From assembly GCF_018143015.1 (NCBI RefSeq), contig NC_054756.1, forward strand, positions 23,284,440 through 23,348,439: a stretch of DNA of 64,000 nucleotides, read 5' to 3'. The position numbers and the translations under genes are program-made. This document shows positions 23,609 to 34,200 of this stretch, in pieces (position 1 is the stretch's first letter; every line of letters starts with the position of its first letter). The stretch is from Lytechinus variegatus. Lineage: Eukaryota; Echinodermata; Echinoidea; Temnopleuroida; Toxopneustidae. Below the pieces are notes generated by a model, which searched no databases, was not told the DNA's origin, and was given only the letters and a program-made list of their open reading frames with translations.

Positions 23609-23781
23609 CAGGGGCCGCGGAACGGTTTTCAAAGTGTGTGTGTGGGGGGGGGGGCTGAGCCAAAAGTGGGGGGCTGACTATGCCAAAAAATAACAATCAT
23701 ATGGTAATTTTTACCTTTTAGTACACGGTTTTGGAAAAAAGTAAGGGACTGAAGCCCCCTCCCCCCGCTACCGCGGCCCTG
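23609..23781. repeat. CAGGGGCCGCGG foldback MITE, copy 2, with 5-bp target duplication
   Basis: It starts CAGGGGCCGCGGAACGGTTT and ends CTACCGCGGCCCTG. TACTG flanks both sides (23604-23608, 23782-23786). Confidence 0.85.
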
Positions 23782-24650
23782 TACTGAACCATACATATTG
23801 TTTCCATGCAAATAGTGAAGGGTGAAAGAAAAAAAAAATGAGGGGTGGGTTTGGTTGGGATGTAGGTCTCACTAATTTCACTTGGGTGTCAGTTTTAAGT
23901 TACTTTTATCATTATCTACACACGTTCGTTCAGCATTACTTTCTTATTTTGTATTTCTCTTTATATATACTTTTAAGACTACCCAGTGATAGAAAGCCCT
24001 TAAATCGCATGAATTTGTGAAATATAAAGACAAGAACCCAATCATGGGCGGTGTTACAGTGGAGAATGCTGTTAATTTTGTAGAGCCCCGTAGGAGAGGG
24101 TCACCCCCCCCCCCCCTCTCTCTCTCTTCCGCCCCGGCCGCCACCACTCCCATCCATGAAAATCAAATGAAATAGCCGCGCGAGCCCCTTCTTACATTTT
24201 ATCTATTCAAACATATCGAATTATTCTGAAATAATTTGATAGTTAATGATAATGGTATTTGTCACCAGATAAACTGACATTAGAATGTAATTTTAAAAAA
24301 TCGTTTCACATCAATCACATCACGATTTCCTATTATGTTTTACATTGTAATCCAACTTATACCTTTCTGGTTAGCGAATCATTATCATTTTTATTCAAAA
24401 TCAAATAATTTGTTTTCTTACCTAAACTGCAGTAATGCAAATCCATAAACATAAAACATTATAATCAATGCAATATCATATAGATGTAAAGATAAAAAAA
24501 ATGACAAGAAAAATGTGTATAGAGCAATCTTGACTCCAACACATCATTATTGACTTGTCGATTCTAATTAAAGCAACATTACGAGCATCACCCCAAAGAC
24601 GTATTATTATCTCGTTCAATTTTAGACATTTCAATTTGAAAATTTCTTAC

Positions 24651-24812
24651 CAAAATTTGATCTTCACGACTGCAGATTTCGCAGTTGAAACCGCACGACG
24701 TAAAAGACATCTAGGTTCATGATGTAAGTGTAGTTACCGTTATCATACAATTCACTTCCTTGAGGAATGGTTCGAGCGAGATCATGATCAGTTTCATGTC
24801 GATATTCCAAAC
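24651..24812 (-). promoter_or_regulatory. Possible gene A promoter and untranslated first exon
   Basis: On the minus strand a TATA-like GTTTATATAC lies at 24841-24850. About 160 bases downstream is a good donor, TTTTG|GTAAGAAAT (exon end 24651). This could be the 5' UTR exon that splices to the acceptor at 22378, just before the ATG exon. The TSS near 24812 is only inferred from the TATA position. A cDNA is needed to accept it. Confidence 0.3.
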
Positions 24813-25315
24813 ATTTTCTTCGAATTTTGGTATTTCCTCGGTATATAAACCTGAGTTGTAACCCCTATCAGGTTACACTCGTAAAATGGCAGACAGTTGT
24901 ACAATAGGCCTACATTACTTACTGATAAATTAGCAATCAAACAGCGACGAACTTTAATAAGAGAACACCCCTATTTCGAATGATTATTCTTATCAGGAAA
25001 TAGACTTCGTCCAAAAAAACAAAACAATATCAACACAGGATTATTCTGTTCTGAGATGCGTTCTGTTATACAATTGTCAGTAGCTGGTGATCTTTGAGTA
25101 TTATTTATTTAACGCCCTTGTATGTGTTGATGCCATCATTGAGCTTATCACTACGTATACAATGATTCGGCAATTATAGCGTAATATAGAGGTACACAAC
25201 TACATGTACATTTAATGTACATGGTCGCGTCAAACGAAGGTTATTTCATTCCCACGGGCCGCGGTTCAAGATTAAAACAAAGTTCCCAATAAAATAATGT
25301 AACCAAAATGAAGTA

Positions 25316-25464
25316 CTATTTTAGCACTTAAAGTGCCTGTTCAGTGACTGTACTACGAGTGCTGATTTTCTAGTTTAAATTTGAACTGAAAAATCAGCAC
25401 TTTTTGTGCAGTTACTGTACAAGCACTGTAAGTGCTTAATTAGCACTTCCTTTTTTTACAGTGT
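25316..25464. repeat. Foldback MITE, ACACTGTAAAAAAAGG end
   Basis: TTTAGCACTTAAAGTGC at the left is inverted at the right by AAGTGCTTAATTAGCACTTC, ending TTTTTTTACAGTGT. The centre has TCAGCAC/GTGCTGA pairing. Confidence 0.6.
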
Positions 25465-25501
25465 AAACATAACCAAAAAATACCATAAACGCATACAAAA
25501 C

Positions 25502-25625
25502 AGGGGCCGCGGAACGGTTTTAAAAGTAGGGGGAGTGGGCTTACCATGCAAAACAATGAATCTCAATCAGATGGTCATTTTTACGTTTTTTACACGATTT
25601 TTGGAAAAAACAGTGGGGGCTGTTT
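25502..25625. repeat. CAGGGGCCGCGG foldback MITE, copy 3, one end only
   Basis: CAGGGGCCGCGGAACGGTTT at the left and the core CAGATGGTCATTTTTACG. The right end is missing or too diverged. Confidence 0.65.
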
Positions 25626-26260
25626 CCTGTTTTCGCATTCCCTGCAAAGTAAAAAGTTCAATATCCTTCAAAGAAACAATTTTGTTCGTCCTTACTGCTC
25701 GAAACGATTGTTATTCTGTTTCAACACGGCAGTAACTATTCATCAATATCTATCACGCTGTTTCCGATAGGTCCTCGCATAGATAAAATGCAAACATTTA
25801 ACACCGAAATATAAACACAAGAACATAAAACATTGTTTAAATAACAATACATAACATTCATAAGGCGCTTACTATGATTCTAAGCGCGATGTGTTCTGTT
25901 TATGGTTTGTACTTGGGTTTAAGAAAAAAAAATGTGGCAGGGGAAAATGACACAGCTAATACAACTATACTAATAATCAAAAATCAAAGCTGGTGTGCAC
26001 ATCCAATTGACCGAACAACAACTGTGAATCATCTAATAAATAGGTAGGTTTTTAGTAGGGTTTTGAACTGATTCACAGACTTGGCATTATGAATGTAAGA
26101 TTGTAGCGTATTCCAAAAAGGAAGGGGCAATTGAAGAAAAAGCGCGGTCACATACTTTATGGTTTAAAGATGAAATCAGACAAATACATTAGGTATGAAT
26201 CCATCAAAAATAAAAGAACAAAAGGAAAGAAAACGAAATATATAAGAAACATATAGAAGC

Positions 26261-26265
<5 letters not shown>

Positions 26266-26296
<31 letters not shown>
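26266..26296. repeat. (TA)n microsatellite
   Basis: ATATATATATATATAT tract, followed by (TG)n at about 26309-26335. Confidence 0.85.
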
Positions 26297-26298
<2 letters not shown>

Positions 26299-26942
26299 AA
26301 ACATAATATGTGTGTGTGTGAGGGGTGTGTGTGTAATTTCATAAACACCTCCAATGAACAAGTAGGGAGTGTGGGGTGCGTGGGTGAGTGAAACATATAT
26401 ATGTAATCTTCCTCTTGAAGGCTTGTAGAGTTTCTTATTTGATTTGACATAATTTTGATATTAACATGATATTGAGGTAATTTTTTTTTTCTCTTACAAA
26501 AAAAAGTTTCATATTGTTATAGACATGATAGAAGAGAATTATGGCGGTTTGATTTCATTTGTAATCATTTTTAAAATATTTGTAATTTAATTGATATTGA
26601 TATATTTATTTGTTTGACTGTTAATTGCTTGTATACATGCAAAGAATCTTTATTTATATGAATTGTGATTGTCAACTTATTGTTTTGAAAGAGGAAGAAA
26701 ATAAAATATTATTTAAAAAATAAAAAATAAACAAAACCAATCAAATATAGATGAATGTTAGATGAATTAGAAGATAAATGTACATAACATGTCAAAGCAG
26801 GAACTAGTAAAAATGCAAAAAATGCAATTATGTTGTCGCAGACAAAATACATATAAATAAAGGTTTCAGCAGTAGTAAACGCGTTGGCTTAATCTGAGAA
26901 AAGGGTATTGAAGTTCACGTTCAAATCCCAAGCAATTTAAAG

Positions 26943-27229
26943 TACACTGTTAGAAAATTTGTCCTTAAAATAAAAGAAGTTCCTGCAGCAGAGTCTCGAG
27001 AACACCTGTAATCTTACCAAATTGCGTAATCTTACAGGAAATTGGTATTGGGTGTATGGAACCTTACAAATTTCCTTTAACAAAACACCCTTTTCCCTTT
27101 TTAAACAGACCTGATCTGTTAAATTGCAGAAAAAATCATGTTTTATGAATTTACAGAATGATTCTGTGATTGCTCTTTGCAAAATAGTCTTTATTTTTTC
27201 TGTAAAATCAGGGTATTTTTAACAGTGTA
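26943..27229. repeat. MITE with TACACTGTTAAAAA ends downstream of gene B
   Basis: The left TACACTGTTAGAAAATTTGT is inverted at the right as GGTATTTTTAACAGTGTA. The 287-bp element ends 121 bp from the gene B stop and contains the only nearby AATAAA. Confidence 0.75.
27190..27195 (-). terminator. Candidate poly(A) signal of gene B
   Basis: AATAAA is present on the minus strand about 155 bases after the gene B stop. It lies inside a MITE (26943-27229), so the element may supply the transcript end. This is position evidence only. Confidence 0.3.
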
Positions 27230-27350
27230 GGCTTCTGTTTCAGACAACCTTGTTTTTACTTTTCCCCAATCACATTAATGCATATCAGTTCAGTCTATAT
27301 AACATTAGTATGGATCTCGGATCCGGTGTCTTCCACTTCTCCGATTACGT

Positions 27351-28278
27351 TCATGATATTACGTATTTATCATACATTGCATTGGAGTACGAATTCTTTT
27401 TAAAGTCCTTAATTTTCTTTCTTTTAGGAGCGACTTTGGGCTTCATTCCATTGTGTTTTGGCTGTTCTTTCCTGTGACCAACGACGTAAGTATCAGCTGC
27501 ACCTCGTCCAACCTCATTGACGCGTTCATCCACCGTTTCGTCCACCCGATCGTTGTTGCTTTCTGAGGTCATTACCTCGTAGACGGTTTCATTCGTTGTG
27601 ACTTGTCGACCAGTCGTTTCGTCTGATGAATGGTTGTTTATAAGATTTACATACGTGTGTTTCTTGAGATCTAAATCAATATCTTTCGTTGCGGAGCCTG
27701 CCGGCATTCGAGGTTCGTTCCCGTTCGGGGTTTTGGTCGCGCTTGCGCTCATCGGGAGGTATGTATGGTAGGTGTTCGCGTCCCTCGCCTTTCGATTATT
27801 TTCGATTTTGGTCATATAAAGTGGTTTATTGGCCAAAACATTCGGTCCGACGTCAGGCTCGGCTACGGAAGCCTCCTCAAGGTTGGCGTAGTCATTCACC
27901 GATTCGTTGAGCGACGTGGCGTAGTCATGTTCAATCTGGCAGTACCCGGCGGTGTCGTGACGCGTCGGGTTCCCACTGGCAACGGTGTAGTGATGATGAG
28001 ATAAGCTGGGTGATGGTTGGTTACCCGTCGGCGTGGCTTGGCCGACTGCGTCGTAATCATCTTCGTCACCGTTGTCGAGCTCGAGGTAGCCAGAATCCGA
28101 TCCATTAGGAACATCGGCCCGACTACCGCTAGAGACCTGTACCATTGGGATGCCGAGTGACGGTGAGTCGGGAAATCGACCACGGATATGAGCAGGAGAA
28201 CGGATATCGCCTGTGTCTGGTGTGGTATACAGATGAGAAAGAACTTCGCGCCCTGACTCCATAGGTTTCGTTCTGCGT
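27351..28278 (-). CDS. Gene B exon 7: cytoplasmic tail with tyrosine motifs
   Basis: This is a single exon of about 309 codons. Visible motifs are SGYLEL (ITIM-like S-x-Y-x-x-L), DYDAV, GYCQI, DYANL, PLYMTKI, TYLPM and VYEVM (both YxxM, PI3K-type), TYVNL (YxN, Grb2-type) and YDKYVIS at the C terminus. A basic patch (KPKVAPKRKKIKDFKK) lies close to the end. There is no catalytic domain. The acceptor is TTTTTCAG and the stop TGA is at 27351-27353. Confidence 0.87.
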
Positions 28279-31200
28279 CTGAAAAAAATCAACCACACAA
28301 TCGATGAACGAATAAATACAAACAAATTTCTTGTTCCAATGACGGATTATAAAATTAGTCACCAAAATAAAACAAACATAAAATGGAAAAATCAAATAAA
28401 ATAAGCTTCCTCTTTCAATGGCAGTCCGTAGTTTTCATTGAACATGTTGAACGTTATTCCCTGGCTGGGCAGCTAGTTTCGCCAATATTCGTCAGCCAAA
28501 ATTCTTAAAATAAATGTCGGTACGCCAGCTCATGGATGTCTGCGGAAGGTACTAGGGAGCTTTTGCTTCCAAGACGCATGACGTATTCACGAACATAGAA
28601 AATATATTGTCAAATGGCCTTCATGACAATAAACAACCAAGAAGTTTTTGTCGAAAATTGGTGAATCAACACAGCAGTTTCGTCCTGGACTCCAGACAAA
28701 CGACATGTGTGCAATCTTTCGTCAGCTCTGAGACTTGGGACGAAACTGCTATTCCGGTTCGCCAAATTTCGACAAAGACCTCTAAGGTGTTCGTTGTAAT
28801 TTTTCGGACATTTTCAATACATTTGCTGTGTTTTTAATAAGTCGATGGTACTGACATTTGTTATGTCCAAATGTAAACCCACCCCTCACTCAGACGCGTG
28901 CGCAAATAAAATAATTTCAAACAAATATATCCCAGTGGATCGTTATTGAAATATTGGGTGAATTTTGAAACACAAAACTTTAACGCCCACATCTGATTGG
29001 CCGAATGTGCAAAAAAGAAAGAAAAAATCCACAAGTTTGTTCATAAGTAAGGTTTCGGGAACTGGTCCGAGAAGATTCGTTACTGTAAATTGTGTATCAT
29101 CATTTGTTATCAATGGAACGAAATAATAACTCAAGTTTGGCACTCTTTGATTAATCTTAGTTTTGCTATTAAATGTATGCAATGTAATGATCCTTTTTTC
29201 TGGAAATTAATAAATACGAAATTGAAGCGAAATTCATTTCGAATATGTATATCACTCAGCATTATGTTCTATCTCCAGCAGGATCGTAATTTGCAAGAAG
29301 TTTGGAGGAGGTCAAACATGGCGCGTGGCACAAAACATTCTTCAAACTGCGAGCAAGCGAAGAGAGCGAGCAAAAATGTCAACCCTTTTGATAAAAAAAA
29401 AATCAAATTTTGTGATAGATTTCGACATAATATTTAGAAAATAAAATAATATTTAACCCTTTTCTTTTTTTCTTAGTCTTCATTTATTATCATTATTATC
29501 ATTATTATTATTATTTCTCTTTTTTTTGGTGGGGGGGGTCACTTGGCCCAACCCCAAATCTGTGCACCAATGATCATAATACTGATTACATACCTCCGAA
29601 CGCAGTAGCAGGAAATGATCAGTGTTGAAACCAGAATAAGCAAGACTGCGACACCAATACCAGAGAGCATCGGGATCATAAATCCATCTGAGATTAATCA
29701 AAATGAAATGTTTTCATAATTATCATTAATAATAATAGTAATAATGATAATAACGGTATATTTACTCATTTACCCAGGGTAGCCGCTTCAGTTCCGAAAT
29801 CCATTCTCCCAGCGGGCTCTGCTATTATTATTACCCCAGCTAAGCTAGGCTACCTTTTCAGGTGCACACAGCATTTTGAACAATTACTTCCTGTCGGTAC
29901 CCATTTACTTCACCTGGGTCAAGTGAAGCACACTGTGGATGAATTCATCATAGATGACATTGACAAAAGTTAAACATAACTTGCATAGTAGAAGGAGTAG
30001 GATGTTGATTCGTCTATTGTTTTCGATAGATATTTGACTCAGGCATCATGGGGTGGGGTCGGGGGGGGGGGGGGCTAAAGAGGACTTTAAATTTGGAATA
30101 CCACATCATAGGTACGCTCGACAGTTGATGGACGTTTTCGTCCTGCCCTGTGTATATTGCTGACTCAGAGGCTTTTACTGACATAATCAATACTCAAATG
30201 TCTGATTTCTGGTTTCAGCCGAATCTTTCTTTAATTATCTCTTTATCTCTCATATTTTTTTAAGGGTAGACCTAATCATGGCATAGGCCTAATAAATTAT
30301 TAACATCATAATGTGAGGCTTGGGGCTTATGGGCCTACATAATCATTTCCTCACGATCTTCTCGCGGAACAGTTTGTTTCTATAAACATTAAAGCTTCAT
30401 TTTGTAAAACGATACAAGCCATTAATTTTCAATAAAACTATTTGTATACAGGTTTCATTCAGAAGAGATGAATTTACAAAGTGACTTTACTTGAATCATT
30501 GTTATCCGTAGATGATCCGCCGGTGTCGGGAAAATTCTCAGGAGATTCTAACTTCGGAATAGGGGTGACTATATTCTCTGAAAAGACAAATGAAAAAAAT
30601 AATATTGTATACAGAAGAAAGAGAGAACACCCCCACATCTATGCGATAAGCTATTCAGAGAACAATTAGGCCTACACAGCATAGCTCGCATTTTGAAACA
30701 CTTTCTTTTAACATAATGATTAAAGCTATATTTTCACTGTTCCTTGTGTTTTTTTAACATCGGAATAGGCATTTATGTCAGCTCTGACAGGTATATAGGC
30801 CTTTTTTGGCCAGTGTGTTAAGAATTATTAGTTTCATTGGTTTTAATGATTTTGTTTAAACAAAAAAAATGGCCAATGGGACATTTGTTTCTGTGTTTCT
30901 GACAGAATAAACAAGTGATCGCGAAACCCACCTCTTTCGATGGCACTAACTCGAAACCAAAAGCCTTGGTACTCCACGCTGTAATCCGATTCGAACCGAA
31001 TCGTAACTGATTCGTTCGCCGGATATTCGACAGAAAACCCTCGCGGAGCCAAACTCCCGGTTAGAACTAGGACATCGTCTTTCGCTGAGGTAGTACTGAT
31101 TTCAACAATGTCGTGCTTGGATTCAAGATGAGAGGAGATGACGTCGACGCGAATCGATTTGTTGATTGGTGGATTCAGATACCACGTGATGTTTTGATGC

Positions 31201-34200
31201 TCTGGATAAGGGGAGGGGTAGTTCTCTGACGCGATGTTGATTGGGGAGGTGATATTGATTTGTTGTTCTCCGAGTTCTACCTGAAATTCTTGAAAAGGGG
31301 AGAGTAAAAGAAAGAGAGGGCAATTGCTTGTTAGTAATTTTTTTTAGATAAGAACAATGAGATCAAATTTTTGAAGTTATTATTGATGACATCTCTTCTT
31401 GAAAAAACGTGACCAGCTTTTAACGTGAATGACTCATTATTTTATTGACTATTCCTTCTATATTATGCAAATTTATTTTCGGTTTATGCTTTCTGTAAAG
31501 AAATAATTATACCAATCATAAATACACCAATTATAATAAAAGTAATTTTGTAATACATACCTTCAAATTGATCTGGTCCTGCAGTTATATCGATCAGAAA
31601 ACCGCGGAATGCTTTTGAATTATCGGTCTGAAACCTCAACCAAATTTTGTTATAACCGGGTACGATTAGGTCCGTCGGCAAATCGGTTTTGTTGTAATGA
31701 CTCGTGATAAATGCCAAATGGTTTCTTCGGTCACTGTAATCCGATCCTACTCCAATGGTAATCTTATCGTATCGGTTTTCAATTTGTATATCCTTGAACC
31801 GGAAGGTAACCGATTGCTGGGTGGGCGCTGAAATTCTCCAGACGATATCAGCGTAATTCGGATAGTCGTGAGGATATCCGGGCGATGAAATTTCGGTAGT
31901 TTGGTTGTCCGAAAGAGCAACATCTCTCTCATGATGTATAGCTGAAACAGAATCAGGAAAATTACGACTCTTAGGGTTTTATACTTCCGGCATTCTTTAT
32001 TTTTATTTTTCTTAATATTAAGCCATTTTCGAAGGAACAATTAGCCTATATTGCCCGTTAAAATGAAAAAAAAGGAAAGAGCAGTTTGATTATATGAAAA
32101 AAGATTGCAGATTTTCAGATAAGGATCTCCTGAAGTAATATCAATAAAAGGGACTTCGTGCTCGGATTTATTTTAACGATAATGTTCAACTTTACAAGTA
32201 TAAGGAGCAATGGCGGTATTTTGGAGAAAGGAACTCAACCGGGACAGAGAAGTCCGTATTCTTTTATGGGTGAAGAAAAGGGTTATCGTAGGCAAGAACT
32301 AGCGTCATGAGACTCCGAAGAATACATAAAAAGCAAATTTAGAAATACTTGAGATGCAATGCAAGGTGTAAATTACATATAAAGTCAGAATTTATACATA
32401 ATTCATATATTTTTGAAGAGGTGTTCAGTTGATAAGTCTCCGGAGTCCGGACTTGACAAGGTCTGAGGTTCAAATCCCACCACAGCACCCGTGTGTATCA
32501 ACATTTGCCACTCTGCAACCAGGTGTAGTAAATGGGTACCCGGTAGGAAGGAATTACTTGAATGCTCGAGCGTCCGATCAGGGTAGCCGTGCTAATACCG
32601 CTGGGTAATCATGGTAATAGTATGCAGCGCTTAGAGACATTTGTGTTAAGCGCTTTATAAATGTTGCATGTTATTACTAATATCATCATTAAAATTATTA
32701 ATATTATCATTATACAAAAAGTCGATTATGATTTTGAAAAGCAAACATATTCGCTCGCTTCGACTGCTCGCAACTTTTTTTTATTTTTAGAAAATTCGCC
32801 CCGCTTTCATCGTCATTTTTTTATATTTATTTTGTGTGGCCGTAATTACGCCATGATTCCAATGTAAAATGCAACTATAAACACGATCATTCCAATCGCT
32901 ATAGGTTGGCCTATATTGCTTTGGCCTACAAGAATGCTGATCTCATCAAATCTACAATATGTGTTACAATCTGATCTCCCCCATTGAATCGTTCAAGGAG
33001 AAACCACAATCAATCGGTCAAGGTGTGTATGGGTATGTTATCTGTGTAATGATTGTATTCCACTGTCTGTGATGGTAGGCAAGCACTATATATAAACTTA
33101 TCATGGGACAGTCACACCCAAGAACCGACTGCAAACCGAACGATAGTATGTCATTGGTAGCTCTGGTCGGTCTGGAGTTCGTTTCGCCGCCGCGCACCGG
33201 TGCGACAGTATCTTGACCCCTAGGTCTCTGTCACACGAAGTGAATCGATGTATCATATACCCTTTTTAGACAGGCTAAAATTTCGGAGAGTCAAAAGGGG
33301 CCTAGGCTAAAATTTCCTTAACCCCGTACTATTGGTGGGGCTAAATGGCAATTTAGCCCCACCTATAGTACGGGGTTAAGCTTAGCCCACTTTCGTTTAC
33401 AGCGTTTTTGCAACCCCACCTATAGTACGGGATTATTTGGCCCTGCAAAAAAGCAGGGTTATCCCACCAATTGCGGTGCTAAGAGCAATAGTACGGGGTT
33501 AAGATCGCATGTGTAAAACGAAAGTGGGCTAAGCTTAACCCCGTACTATAGGTGGGGCTAAACGGCAATTTGGCCCCAACTAAAGTACGGGGTTAAGGAA
33601 ATTGTAGCGTGTGTAAAAAGTGTACGAGTGAAGCACTTGTACTACGAATGATCGACAAAACCCACTAGTCCGGGTTAGCGAGTTTCGTGTGTAAAAAGCA
33701 AGCATTCCTTATCCGGGGTTAGCAATAACAATTTGGCATGTGTGAAAAGGAAAAAAAATAGTACGGGGTTAAGGATAGTACGGGGTTAGCGATAGTCCGG
33801 GGTTAAGAAAATCCTGTGTAAAAGGGGCATTAATTTATCCATGGCTCTGAGAAGTGGGGGTGTTGCGTGTGTTATACACCGCAGGCAGCACACCATGGAA
33901 ATAATGTTGGTTTGCTAAAAAGTAGAAATCACCTTAATTTTGTAGCATTTTTCTTTCAAACCAGCACCTTCGACCCCCCCCCCCGAAAAAAAATCGTTCA
34001 CTCGGCCCTCAGCCCATGAATTAGAAACCTATCATAACACAAGAAGGAATCACGAATGAATTGAGGCCTTTATCAATTTCAATCTCTAATTAGCTTGAGA
34101 TGGCGGTCTCTCCCATCTAAAAATGTAGTAGGCGATATAAGTATATATATTTTTATGCTATTTGTTTAAATATTAATAAAAAAGAAATTTATTAAGTATG

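Noticed and set aside
26865-26935. Possible SINE or tRNA head with GTTCAAATCCC
   Set aside because: Only the B-box-like word is present, with no body or partner copy.
33259-33828. CRISPR-like array of short repeats
   Set aside because: The repeats occur in both orientations at irregular spacing inside inverted ends, in a eukaryotic intron.
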